Shown piece after piece: positions 16,602 through 25,177 of a DNA stretch of 49,664 nt. Both the position numbers and the translations under genes were made by a program. Origin of the DNA: an uncultured Chthonomonas sp. (lineage in GTDB: Bacteria > Armatimonadota > Chthonomonadetes > Chthonomonadales > Chthonomonadaceae). The stretch is taken from positions 1 through 49,664 of the forward strand of contig CAIONQ010000066.1 of NCBI GenBank assembly GCA_903859705.1. Reading direction: 5' to 3'. The notes below the pieces were generated by a model. That model did not search any database. It was not told where the DNA came from and saw nothing but the letters and a program-made list of their open reading frames with translations. Each line of letters opens with the position of its first letter. The stretch's first letter is position 1.

Positions 16602-17327
16602 ATGAACCGAATCAAGGTCTCAAACAAAGTTATAACGGCTGCTTTCGGCCTGAACCTGGCTATTGGCTTAACAATTGCCGGCGCACAGGTAGCTAAGAAG
16701 CCGCCGTTGGGCCAGGCGAAGGGTCCGCTTGCTAGCGGTGCAGACAAAGCTGCACCTGCTGCAGCACCCGCTCCTGTGGTGGCTCATCACAAGGGGAAAG
16801 ATCCGTTCTACATCCCGTGGACGGTTCCGCCGCCTCCGCCCTATGTATTTGATAGCATCCTACCTGTTCGTGTAGCAGATGAAGAGATTGAAGCACCCCC
16901 GAAGAATCCGGTAACCGTTCGGGAAGAGCCGACTCTCCGTGTCTCCGGCATTATGACTGGAGATGGCGTATTCGCTATTCTTGAGCAGAGCGGCGGCAAA
17001 GTAGATATCGTAAAGCCTGGTAGCTCCGTTGACGTTGGAAACGGACGAACATATATTGTAACCTCCATCAAGGGTGACACCGTCATACTGGAGAGCAAAG
17101 ATGGCCTGGTAACGTATCAGCAGACAGTTCCACTTAGCGATGCCCCGGTAGGCACTTCAAGTGCTTCCTTCGGGGGTGCACCCACTGGCCCCGGCCGTGG
17201 TGCAACCGGCCCCGGATCGTTCGGTGGTGGCCGAATCGGTGGTGGTAAGAAGGGTGGCGGAATGATGACACCCGGTGGTGGTCTTACCCCTGGCGGCGGC
17301 GGCGGTGGTTTCCAGAGCGGAAAGTAA
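16602..17327 (+). CDS. PilP/GspC-like protein with Gly-rich tail
   Basis: 241 residues. A hydrophobic N-terminal segment is followed by an Ala/Pro-rich linker containing GKDPFYIPWTVPPPPP, the kind of proline hinge found in PilP and GspC. A small beta domain (LRVSGIMTGDGVFAILEQ, KPGSSVDVGNGRTYIVTSI, VILESKDGLVTY) matches the GspC homology/PilP fold. The final ~55 residues are Gly-rich. It likely bridges PilN/PilO to the secretin. GGGAGG lies upstream of the ATG, though rather far. The operon position agrees. Confidence 0.75.
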   Translation: MNRIKVSNKVITAAFGLNLAIGLTIAGAQVAKKPPLGQAKGPLASGADKAAPAAAPAPVVAHHKGKDPFYIPWTVPPPPPYVFDSILPVRVADEEIEAPPKNPVTVREEPTLRVSGIMTGDGVFAILEQSGGKVDIVKPGSSVDVGNGRTYIVTSIKGDTVILESKDGLVTYQQTVPLSDAPVGTSSASFGGAPTGPGRGATGPGSFGGGRIGGGKKGGGMMTPGGGLTPGGGGGGFQSGK

Positions 17328-17595
17328 CTGCAGCTAACTGCTGAAGCAATTCGAAACGGTGGATGCTTGTAAGGATTTAGATCAGAATCTGGACTCAAGT
17401 ATCCGCTTGCAGGAGTTCTCGGGTACAATCCCGAAACTTGCAGGGTTAATCGTGCTGAAGAACTGTAAAGGCCATGTGCTTTTACAGACTTATACAAAGT
17501 CACCGACTGAGCGTGGATTACTGATCGACACGCGTATACTGCGTGGCGAAGCTCGAATGTGTGATACGTTTCGCTACCTCGGAGGAATTGGAACC
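17328..17595. other. 268-base gap inside the pilus operon
   Basis: There is a small hairpin TCGGG/CCCGA around 17418-17433 and a TATACT at 17535-17540 without a good -35. The frame of the next gene stays open through the gap, but the sequence looks non-coding. It could hold a secondary promoter for the STN and secretin genes. Confidence 0.35.
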
Positions 17596-18360
17596 ATGTT
17601 GTCAAGGTATGGTAAGGTGGGTCTGGCAGTGATCTCACTGACGGTCCTCGGCGTTGCTACATCGCCAGTTCGCGCCCATGCCCAGGATTCTGGCACGGAA
17701 GCAAATGGCGGAGCAAACGATCCGACCAACAAGAAGATCGACCTCGACCTCGAGTCGACCAACCTGTATTACGGTCTGAAGCTTCTGTTCTCCCAGGTCA
17801 AGGCGAACTTCACGATCGATGAATCTCTTAAGAGCCTCAGCGTAACTGCGCACCTCACCCAGGTGCCTTTCCGTACTGCCCTTGAGACCCTGCTGAAATC
17901 AACCAGCACCCCCCTCACCTATAAGGTTGAGAGTGGCATCTACAGCGTTGTACCCAAAGTGGAAGACGCTGCACCAACCGATGAGGGCAAGAAGGATGAT
18001 ACAACTCCTACTGGCTCCGGCGGCTACAAGTACGGCATGATCCGACCCGTTAACCTCAGTGCAACCGATATTGTCCAGGCGTTCGGCGGTAACGTAGTCA
18101 ACATTGGCTACACTTCCTTCGGCGGCGGCGGACTCGGCGGCGGCATGGGTGGTGGTATGGGCGGCGGTATGGGTGGCGGCATGGGCGGCATGGGCGGCGG
18201 CATGGGTGGTATGGGCGGCGGCATGGGCGGCGGCATGGGTGGTGGTATGGGCGGCGGCATGGGAGGCGGCATGGGAGGCGGTAGCCGTGGTGGCGGCGGC
18301 GGCTTCGGTGGCGGCGGCGGTGGTTTTGGCGGCGGCGGCGGTGGCCGCGGCGGCTTCTAA
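17596..18360 (+). CDS. Short STN-domain protein with Met-Gly repeat tail
   Basis: 254 residues. A signal peptide (VGLAVISLTVLGVATSPVRAHAQ) is followed by one secretin/TonB N-terminal short domain (KIDLDLESTNLYYGLKLLFS, TVAHLTQVPF-like region, LKSTSTPLTYKVESG). A second segment resembles the start of a secretin N1 domain (YGMIRPVNLSATDIVQAFGG). From about residue 175 to the end the protein is almost only Gly and Met, then Gly and Phe (GGGMGGGM repeats). The secretin pore domain is absent. The GGAGG at 17581-17585 fixes the ATG at 17596. It may be an accessory secretin partner. Confidence 0.75.
   Translation: MLSRYGKVGLAVISLTVLGVATSPVRAHAQDSGTEANGGANDPTNKKIDLDLESTNLYYGLKLLFSQVKANFTIDESLKSLSVTAHLTQVPFRTALETLLKSTSTPLTYKVESGIYSVVPKVEDAAPTDEGKKDDTTPTGSGGYKYGMIRPVNLSATDIVQAFGGNVVNIGYTSFGGGGLGGGMGGGMGGGMGGGMGGMGGGMGGMGGGMGGGMGGGMGGGMGGGMGGGSRGGGGGFGGGGGGFGGGGGGRGGF
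18118..18357 (+). repeat. Tandem GGC/ATG glycine-methionine coding repeat
   Basis: About 240 bases of short imperfect repeats, unit roughly GGCGGCATGGGT, encoding Gly-Gly-Met-Gly. Slippage and copy-number variation are likely here. Confidence 0.85.
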
Positions 18361-18389
18361 TTTGCCCGCTCCTAACATCTGATTTGTGG

Positions 18390-18416
18390 AGGGCATGCAG
18401 GATTCAGGCATGCCCT
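18390..18416 (+). terminator. Hairpin between the STN gene and the secretin gene
   Basis: AGGGCATGC (18390-18398), a nine-base loop, then GCATGCCCT (18408-18416). No U-run follows, so it more likely stabilises the upstream mRNA end or causes partial termination. Confidence 0.45.
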
Positions 18417-18591
18417 TCCATAACTGACGTTTAACACAAAAATGAAGCGGCTCGCATATCGGTTTGCTTCAAACCAAATTGGTATCAGATATGCGTGCAA
18501 TCGGCACATGTATTTCAGGATACATGCCGACTTATCCACGATTTAACACGCCCGTTGGCACTACTGAGGCGTGACAAGGGGGGACATCTGT

Positions 18592-20391
18592 ATGGGATTC
18601 CACAGGCAGAAGGGACGCGCTACCGGGCTGCTGTTCGCCAGCGTGCTGAGCGCAGCGCTCCTCAATGGGGCAACCCTTCGCTCCTTCGCGGATGACGACA
18701 TCCCGGCGGGGCAGAAGGCTGCTCAGGTACGAAACAATCCGCTGCTCGATGTTGAACTCAACGACACCTCGCTCCCGGCCGCTATCGCAATTATTCGACA
18801 GCAGCTCAAGTGCAGCTTCGTGTTCCACAACGATAAATCGGAATACGGCAAGGTCACACTTTCTGTTAAGGGTAAGCCTGTCGGTGATGTGCTGAAGCTG
18901 ATTGCTGATTCTGCTGGTGCAGATATCTGGCAGGAAGATGGCGTCTATCACATCGGCCCGAAGGGTTCTCACACAGTCGCTCAGCCAACCGTTGAGCAGG
19001 TGCAGACCTCCGTTGCTCCTCTGGCTCCTGTTTCAACTAAGATCGGTCAGATCCGACTCTACTTTGCAAACGCACAGGATGTCATTGATCAGCTTTCTGG
19101 TAAGGCCGCAACAAGTGTTAGCGTCAATACCCAGGGTTTAATCTCTGGTCTTGCTGGTGCAACCACTCATGTGGATCCCCCGAAGACACTTTCGCTCGTT
19201 CCGGGATATGCAGGCGAGTTTGTTAATCCGGGCGCAGCTTCCACGGCAGCTCCGATCGGCACTAAGGGTACCCCTCAGGACGGAGGCGCTCACCGCGCTG
19301 ATGGTCCAGACTTCAACCGCGGTGGCCAGGCTGGCCTTGGCGGTGGTGGTATGGGCGGCGGCGGCTTCGGCCAGCCCGGCGGTGGTATGGGCGGCGGCGG
19401 CAACGGTGGTTTTGGTGGTGGTCAGGGCGGCGCAGGTAATGGCGGCGTAGGTGGCCAGGGCCAGAATGGCGGTACCGCTCGTGGTCTGTTGCCTGCAGGT
19501 ATTGAGCCGCAGGACCTTACGGCCCTCTCAAACAACAATGTAATCATTGTTCGTTACAAAGATGACGCCGAGGGCGAAGCTGCTTTCCGTGAACTGCAGA
19601 CCCGCATCAGACTGCTTGATATCAAGCCGAAACAGATTCAGGTTCGCGCTCAGTTTGTTACTGTTACGCAGAACGATGCCGATCAGTTCGGTATTAACTG
19701 GCAGTTCCAGAAGGTCAACCTGCTCGGCGTGCTCAACGCTGGATATGCCCCAACGGGTCAGGCGGTCCTTCAGTACGCAACAGGCAACCTGCAGACGCAG
19801 TTGAACTTCGCGCTGACAACCGGTCGCGGTAAAGTGGTTGCTTCCCCGATGGCAACAACGTTTAATAACGTTCCTGCTATCTTCACAAACACCACTGAGT
19901 ACTACTCGTTTATCCCTCAGACCTTCATTGGCCCTGGCGGTGCAGCGCAGACAACGTACTATCCGCAGCAGATCCCGGCCACTTCGGTGCTGGCAATCAC
20001 GCCGCGTATTAACGGAGACAACACGATTACCCTCAATGGTATCTTGATGTTCACCGACCTTAGCGGTACTGCAAAGAGCCCGGATGGTACGGATTACCCG
20101 ATCCTTGTACAGCAGCTCATCCCGTCCGTAACCCGCATCATCCGCAATGGTGATACGATGGTACTGGCTGGCCTGATCCGCAAGCAGGATAACAACGCAG
20201 TGCAGAAGGTTCCGCTTCTGGGCGATCTTCCGCTCATTGGCAGCCTGTTCCGATCTCGCAGCGTTAACACCAACGATTCTGAACTCCTGGTGTTCATCAC
20301 GGCAACGATCCTTCCGGATCCGATCCCCGGCGGCGCTGTTAGTGTAGGCAACGGTCTTACTGCTCCAGTAAGCGGTCCTTCCGGTAACTGA
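18592..20391 (+). CDS. Secretin of PilQ/GspD family
   Basis: 599 residues. A signal sequence (GLLFASVLSAALLNGATLRSFA) precedes an STN domain (LDVELNDTSLPAAIAIIRQQ) and a second N-domain. A Gly-rich linker spans about residues 244-297. The secretin domain follows, with QIQVRAQFVTVTQNDADQFG, GKVVASPMATTFNNVPAIF, ATSVLAITPRINGDNTI and the family signature VPLLGDLPLIGSLFR then LLVFITATIL. It forms the outer-membrane pore for pilus or secretion traffic. The ATG at 18592 is preceded by AGGGGGG at eight or nine bases. It is the last gene of the operon before a strong terminator. PilQ versus GspD is not settled by sequence alone. Confidence 0.88.
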   Translation: MGFHRQKGRATGLLFASVLSAALLNGATLRSFADDDIPAGQKAAQVRNNPLLDVELNDTSLPAAIAIIRQQLKCSFVFHNDKSEYGKVTLSVKGKPVGDVLKLIADSAGADIWQEDGVYHIGPKGSHTVAQPTVEQVQTSVAPLAPVSTKIGQIRLYFANAQDVIDQLSGKAATSVSVNTQGLISGLAGATTHVDPPKTLSLVPGYAGEFVNPGAASTAAPIGTKGTPQDGGAHRADGPDFNRGGQAGLGGGGMGGGGFGQPGGGMGGGGNGGFGGGQGGAGNGGVGGQGQNGGTARGLLPAGIEPQDLTALSNNNVIIVRYKDDAEGEAAFRELQTRIRLLDIKPKQIQVRAQFVTVTQNDADQFGINWQFQKVNLLGVLNAGYAPTGQAVLQYATGNLQTQLNFALTTGRGKVVASPMATTFNNVPAIFTNTTEYYSFIPQTFIGPGGAAQTTYYPQQIPATSVLAITPRINGDNTITLNGILMFTDLSGTAKSPDGTDYPILVQQLIPSVTRIIRNGDTMVLAGLIRKQDNNAVQKVPLLGDLPLIGSLFRSRSVNTNDSELLVFITATILPDPIPGGAVSVGNGLTAPVSGPSGN

Positions 20392-20419
20392 CGCTTCAAT
20401 AACTGAGGCATCAATTCAC

Positions 20420-20462
20420 ACGATCCGCTTCCGGCATTCATGGCTGGAAGCGGATCGTTTTT
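20420..20462 (+). terminator. Intrinsic terminator of the pilus operon
   Basis: A 13-pair stem, ACGATCCGCTTCC (20420-20432) with GGAAGCGGATCGT (20446-20458), ending in TTTTT. Confidence 0.9.
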
Positions 20463-20481
20463 GTAACAGATCTTCTAAGAC

Positions 20482-22203
20482 ATGACAGTTGAGACTTACT
20501 ACACTTTTGAGCATGATTCTGTTCTGACGGCTCTGCGGGAATCCCGCGCTAATCAGCAGGTTCGTGGTACTGGCCTCGTGTTAACCGGAATAATGGGTTC
20601 CGGAAAATCGGTTACAGGGGCCCTGGCTGCGGCTAGTCTTGGGCTACCCTTCGTGGATACCGATGCCGTAATTGAAGCGGAGGCAGGGTGTTCAATATCT
20701 TCGATTTTCTCGGAGCAGGGCGAGGCCGCATTTCGGGCACTAGAGTCCGATGTTATATATCGGGTTACGCAGGGTGCTCCGGCAGTTGTTGCAACTGGCG
20801 GAGGGGCAGCTCTTTCTGTGGAAAACAGAAGGAATATGCGTCGATTTGGGCCGGTATTGTGGCTACATGCCAATAGAAGAGCGTTACAACAAAGATTGTC
20901 TGATTGCGGTACTCGCCCGTTACTTGCTGGCGATATTAGCCCCGCAGATCGTGCTTTGCAGTTGGAGCTGGTAAGATCGCCAGCATATACTGCAGCTGCA
21001 GATGGTGCTGTCGATACAAGCAGAAAGTCACCGGAGAATGCAGCTAAGGCGGTTTGCGAGATATACAATCGCCTTATAGGCCCGCAGGAACATAAACCCA
21101 CTTCGGGGATAGCCCATTTGCACATGGAGTTAGGCGATCGAAGTTACCCTCTATGGCTGGGTGCTGGAATTCTCGGCTCTATTGCAGGGGAGATTGTTAC
21201 GCGTTGTTCTCCCAATAGAGTTTGCATCTTAACTCACCCGGGGCTGGCGGCGCAATATGCCGCTCCAATTGCGAGTCAGTTAGAAGCACTCGGTATTCCT
21301 ACTCAAATTTCATGCATTCCGCCCGGCGAACGATTTAAGAATTTAAACACCATAGCCCGCTTTTACTCTGCATTTGTTGAAGCAAAGCTCGATCGTAAGA
21401 GCCTGGTTATAGCTGTTGGAGGTGGAGTAATAGGAGACATGGCAGGATTTGCTGCCGCATCCTACTTGAGAGGCATTGCGTTTGTTCAGGTGCCCACAAC
21501 ACTGCTGGCACAGGTGGATAGCAGCATCGGCGGCAAAACAGGGGTGGATCTGCCCGAGGGTAAGAATCTGGTTGGTGCCTTCCATCAGCCAAAGGCTGTA
21601 ATTCTGGATACGGATACCCTGAAATCGTTGCCGTTGCGGGAACTCAGATCTGGTCTGGCAGAGGTGATCAAGTATGGTATAATCTCCGATAGCTCGTTTT
21701 TTTACCAGACACAAGACAACCTTCCGGCGATTCTGAAGCGTGAATCTGCGGCTCTTGAGAGGGCTATAGCCCGATCTTGTGAGATAAAGGGAGCTGTAGT
21801 ATCTGCGGATGAAACCGAGCAGGGACTACGAGCCATATTGAACTTCGGACATACCGTGGGCCATGCCCTGGAAACGGCAACCCGCTACAGGCGCTATCGG
21901 CACGGCGAAGCGATATCTATTGGTATGGTATCTGCCTGTCTGGTTGGTGAGGAGCTTGGCATTACCCCCGCCGAAGTTACCTCTCAGGTGGTTAGCTGCC
22001 TTAATGCTGCCGGGTTACCAACGGTATTCCCAGCAGATGTTAGCCTGGATGAGATTCACCGTGGCATGCTGCTCGATAAGAAAACTGTTTCCGGAAAGCT
22101 GAAGTTCGTGCTTGCAGAATCGGTTGGAACGGTAACCGTCGTTTCAGATATCGATGCTTCTGCAGTAACCTCAGCGCTCAACCGTCACCTTAACCTGGCG
22201 TAA
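20482..22203 (+). CDS. aroKB: Bifunctional shikimate kinase / 3-dehydroquinate synthase
   Basis: 573 residues forming a fusion of two shikimate-pathway enzymes. Residues ~29-200 are AroK: P-loop GIMGSGKS (36-43), FVDTDAVIE, TGGGAAL and RPLL. Residues ~205-573 are AroB: GGGVIGDMAGFAAASYLRG, VQVPTTLLAQVDSSIGGKTG, SGLAEVIKYGII and NFGHTVGHALE. Both active-site sets look intact. AroB makes 3-dehydroquinate and AroK phosphorylates shikimate three steps later, so the fusion joins non-consecutive steps. Such fusions are known, for example in Thermotoga. The ribosome-binding site is weak. It starts a long co-directional run. Confidence 0.95.
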   Translation: MTVETYYTFEHDSVLTALRESRANQQVRGTGLVLTGIMGSGKSVTGALAAASLGLPFVDTDAVIEAEAGCSISSIFSEQGEAAFRALESDVIYRVTQGAPAVVATGGGAALSVENRRNMRRFGPVLWLHANRRALQQRLSDCGTRPLLAGDISPADRALQLELVRSPAYTAAADGAVDTSRKSPENAAKAVCEIYNRLIGPQEHKPTSGIAHLHMELGDRSYPLWLGAGILGSIAGEIVTRCSPNRVCILTHPGLAAQYAAPIASQLEALGIPTQISCIPPGERFKNLNTIARFYSAFVEAKLDRKSLVIAVGGGVIGDMAGFAAASYLRGIAFVQVPTTLLAQVDSSIGGKTGVDLPEGKNLVGAFHQPKAVILDTDTLKSLPLRELRSGLAEVIKYGIISDSSFFYQTQDNLPAILKRESAALERAIARSCEIKGAVVSADETEQGLRAILNFGHTVGHALETATRYRRYRHGEAISIGMVSACLVGEELGITPAEVTSQVVSCLNAAGLPTVFPADVSLDEIHRGMLLDKKTVSGKLKFVLAESVGTVTVVSDIDASAVTSALNRHLNLA

Positions 22204-22214
22204 GAACTTAACAC

Positions 22215-22520
22215 ATGCTGGAAACAGAGCAACAAACATCTGAAGACGCCTCAGACGTAGTTCCACCCGCCGTAATTACGGCTGTTGGGGTGCTGTGGCT
22301 ATTGTTGCTGGGTGGCAGGTGGATTCTTACACCAATTCTTCTATTTCTCGATCCCTCCGTATCCAGAAGTGTGGCCGAACAGGACAGAGGAACCCTTCTA
22401 CCCCTGTTTCTGGCCCTGTTTTCCATGATGCTGCTAATTGTTGCACTGCGCTTCGTGCGTAACATGGAATCTTCTCGTAAACAGGCTGGTAAGAGGGCAA
22501 ACGGTGCCAACGGAAGTTGA
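22215..22520 (+). CDS. Small two-helix membrane protein
   Basis: 101 residues, unrecognised. There are two hydrophobic helices (about 19-45 and 62-82), with an acidic N-terminus and a basic C-terminus. It lies 11 bases after aroKB and 35 before the kinase gene, so it is probably co-transcribed. No functional motif is visible. Confidence 0.6.
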   Translation: MLETEQQTSEDASDVVPPAVITAVGVLWLLLLGGRWILTPILLFLDPSVSRSVAEQDRGTLLPLFLALFSMMLLIVALRFVRNMESSRKQAGKRANGANGS

Positions 22521-22555
22521 TCTCAGCTTTCGGCGGTATTCGGAGAGCGTGAAAC

Positions 22556-24433
22556 GTGATTAATCAGATCATAAGTCAGCGCTACGAAATACTTGAAAAA
22601 GCGGGGGATGGCCCCCTCTTCGTAACGTTTAAAGCGCGCGACACGGCTATGGACCGTATTGTTGCCGTAAAGATGCTGCAGCAGCCGTACCTGAGCGATG
22701 CACGGCTCCCGGATGCAATGCGGCTTGCTTTGGAAGAGACGGTGGTGTTAAACCACCCGGGTATTACCCGCTTTTATGAGTATCGAGACGAATCCGATAT
22801 TATCTACACCGTTTCGGAATTTGTGCGCGGTATCAATCTCAAAGAGCGCATTCGCAGGATTGCCCCCTTTACACTTTCGCTTGCAATCGATTTTGCCTGT
22901 GCAATAGCCGAAGCCCTGCAGTATGCACATACACTTGGTAAAGTACATGGAGATCTGCGGCCCCAAAATATCATAGTATCGCCAGAGGGTGTGCTAAAAA
23001 TTGCCTCGTTCGGCGTTCAAAAAGGTGCAACCGCATGCACGGCCGCACAGGAAGCTATTCTTGAGCTATCTGCGCCCTATCATGCTCCCGAGCTATCAAC
23101 AACGCAGCCTGGTTCAACCGCCGGCGATATCTATGCTCTTGGGGCAATCCTGTACGAAATGCTTACAGGGGCAACTCCTTACACAGGCCACACCGCCGAT
23201 GAGCAAAGCGAAGGGCATGCGTTTAATGCAATACCTTCTGCAAGAGTGCTAAACCCGGGAGTGCCGCGGCCCGTAGATGGTATTATCAGCCGTTGTTTGC
23301 AGAAGCGCCCGGAAGAAAGATACCGGAGCGCTGCCGAGCTGCTAAACGATCTGAAATCCGTGCGAGATGCTCTGCGTTTCGGTAAGCCTCTGTCGGGCCT
23401 GGCCTCAGAGCCCATTCCGGAGCCAGCTGCCGCACCAGTTCCATCACCTGTAAAAGCCATTGCTATTGAGGAGCCGGCCGATGCAGAAGTTGCGGAACGG
23501 AAGCATGAGAGGAACAAATTGAGACAGCAGGATGAACGCGTCTCGGTTTACATTAGGGTAGCCATTAGCACGGTAGGCATCATTATTCTGCTGTGTGGCA
23601 TATTTGTTTACGGTATATACCTTGCAAACTGGGTTGTGCCGCCCACAGCTACTGTGCCTGAATTTGTGGGCAAACCCATAGAAGATGTACGTAAAATTGC
23701 CGCAACTAACAAGTTCAGGCTTATGGAGCATGCCGAGTACACGGAAAAACCACGTGGAGTGGTTTATCAATCGGATCAAACGGCCGGCTCCCAACTTCGA
23801 GCTCAGCACATAATCAACGTTTGGTACAGCCGCGGCCCAGAGTACGTAAATGTACCCAACGTAGTAAATATTCCCAGAGAACAGGCAGAGCAGCAGCTTA
23901 AAGATGCAGGCCTCAAAGTAGGCCGCGTAACTCCCGAGTACAGTGATAAAGTGCCGGAAAACGTGGTTATGGCTCAGGATGTATCTTCCAAGAAACGCGT
24001 ATTCCACGATACTGCAGTTAGCCTTACTGTTTCCAATGGCCCTGATCCTGCCAACCCGGCAGCAACGCCGGATAGCGGCGGCACAACTCCTGGCGCACCG
24101 GATACTAATAATCCGGATGCTGGCGCGCAGCCAGGTGCCGATCCGCCTGGCTCGGATGGTGCTGATGCCCAGGATAAAGAAACGCATACATTCTCACGTA
24201 CTATTAGCATCAGCCGTGATGGCCGTGGCCGCAGGCAGGTGCGCGTAGAGTATAAAGATGCCCTTGGCGAGCACCCAGCCGTTATCGATGAGGGGCACGA
24301 AGAGGGCGATAAGATCCTGATTAAGTTTGACTATGTGGGCAAGGCAATCACCCTCACCATTCAATACGATGGTCAGAAAGTGTTTGATAAAACCTTCGAT
24401 CCACAAACTGTTCGAAAGCGCACCATCCAATGA
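22556..24433 (+). CDS. PASTA-domain Ser/Thr kinase-like protein, degenerate DFG
   Basis: 625 residues, GTG start with GGAG upstream. The kinase fold spans about residues 10-270, one membrane helix 334-357, two PASTA repeats about 363-427 and 430-496, then a Pro/Gly/Asp-rich linker and a novel C-terminal beta domain. The ATP-anchoring Lys39 (VAVKM) and HGDLRPQN with Asp133 are present. The glycine loop is poor (AGDGPLF), and the DFG metal-binding aspartate is replaced by serine (KIASFG, Ser151). This points to a pseudokinase or an unusual kinase. PASTA domains bind muropeptides, and murQ lies in the same run. It overlaps rpe by four bases. Confidence 0.87.
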   Translation: MINQIISQRYEILEKAGDGPLFVTFKARDTAMDRIVAVKMLQQPYLSDARLPDAMRLALEETVVLNHPGITRFYEYRDESDIIYTVSEFVRGINLKERIRRIAPFTLSLAIDFACAIAEALQYAHTLGKVHGDLRPQNIIVSPEGVLKIASFGVQKGATACTAAQEAILELSAPYHAPELSTTQPGSTAGDIYALGAILYEMLTGATPYTGHTADEQSEGHAFNAIPSARVLNPGVPRPVDGIISRCLQKRPEERYRSAAELLNDLKSVRDALRFGKPLSGLASEPIPEPAAAPVPSPVKAIAIEEPADAEVAERKHERNKLRQQDERVSVYIRVAISTVGIIILLCGIFVYGIYLANWVVPPTATVPEFVGKPIEDVRKIAATNKFRLMEHAEYTEKPRGVVYQSDQTAGSQLRAQHIINVWYSRGPEYVNVPNVVNIPREQAEQQLKDAGLKVGRVTPEYSDKVPENVVMAQDVSSKKRVFHDTAVSLTVSNGPDPANPAATPDSGGTTPGAPDTNNPDAGAQPGADPPGSDGADAQDKETHTFSRTISISRDGRGRRQVRVEYKDALGEHPAVIDEGHEEGDKILIKFDYVGKAITLTIQYDGQKVFDKTFDPQTVRKRTIQ

Positions 24434-25098
24434 CCCAACCTTCCATAATTATTGCTCCCTCCCTGCTTGCAGCCGATTTTGGCAGGTTTGCCGAAGCCGC
24501 TATCGCATGCGAACAGGCCGGTGCAGAATACCTGCACTTTGATGTAATGGATGGCAGGTTTGTGCCAAACATAACCATGGGGCCAGCTGCGCTGAAGAGC
24601 CTACGGCCAGTTTCGAAGGCGTTTTTCGATGCGCACCTCATGATTGTAGAGCCAGAGCGTTACATAGATGCGTTCCTTGCTGCGGGTGCCGATGGCATCA
24701 CCGTTCAGGCCGAAGCATGCACCCATCTTCAGCGTACGCTTGCACAAATTCGCGCTGGCGGAGCCCGTGCCGGAGTTGCGCTAAATCCAGCCACCCCGCC
24801 CGATATGCTCCCCTATGTGCTGGAAGATCTGGATCTCGTGCTGGTGATGACAGTAAACCCCGGTTTTGGTGGCCAGGCCTTCTTGCCAGCTACCCTGCGT
24901 AAAATACGCGAAGTGCGTACATTGATAGAGGATAGCGGCCTACCGATACACATAGAGGTAGATGGCGGCATTACTGCAGAAACTACACCACTGGTAACAG
25001 CTGCCGGCGCAAATGTGCTGGTTGCTGGCACCTCCCTGTTTGCGCACCCCGGCGGCCTTGCACAAGGAATGCTGGCGCTGCGAGCGGCTGCAGTGTAG
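24430..25098 (+). CDS. rpe: Ribulose-phosphate 3-epimerase
   Basis: 222 residues, normal length. It interconverts ribulose 5-phosphate and xylulose 5-phosphate. The motifs IIAPSLLAADFGRF, HFDVMDGRFVPNITMG, AHLMIVEPERY, VMTVNPGFGGQAF and EVDGGI carry the metal ligands and catalytic aspartates. Its ATGA overlap with the kinase-like gene suggests translational coupling. It supplies the ribulose phosphate pool used downstream in riboflavin synthesis, though that link is only contextual. Confidence 0.95.
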   Translation: MTQPSIIIAPSLLAADFGRFAEAAIACEQAGAEYLHFDVMDGRFVPNITMGPAALKSLRPVSKAFFDAHLMIVEPERYIDAFLAAGADGITVQAEACTHLQRTLAQIRAGGARAGVALNPATPPDMLPYVLEDLDLVLVMTVNPGFGGQAFLPATLRKIREVRTLIEDSGLPIHIEVDGGITAETTPLVTAAGANVLVAGTSLFAHPGGLAQGMLALRAAAV

Positions 25099-25177
25099 AA
25101 GAACATCAAACCAGGTTTGCAGCCTCGTAGTAACCGGGGCTCTGCGATGAAGATGATAAAGCGAGAGGAGCCCGGAA

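Noticed and set aside
17899-18411. Long Ala/His/Thr-rich frame opposite the Met-Gly repeat
   Set aside because: It is a shadow produced by the GGC/ATG repeat read on the other strand.
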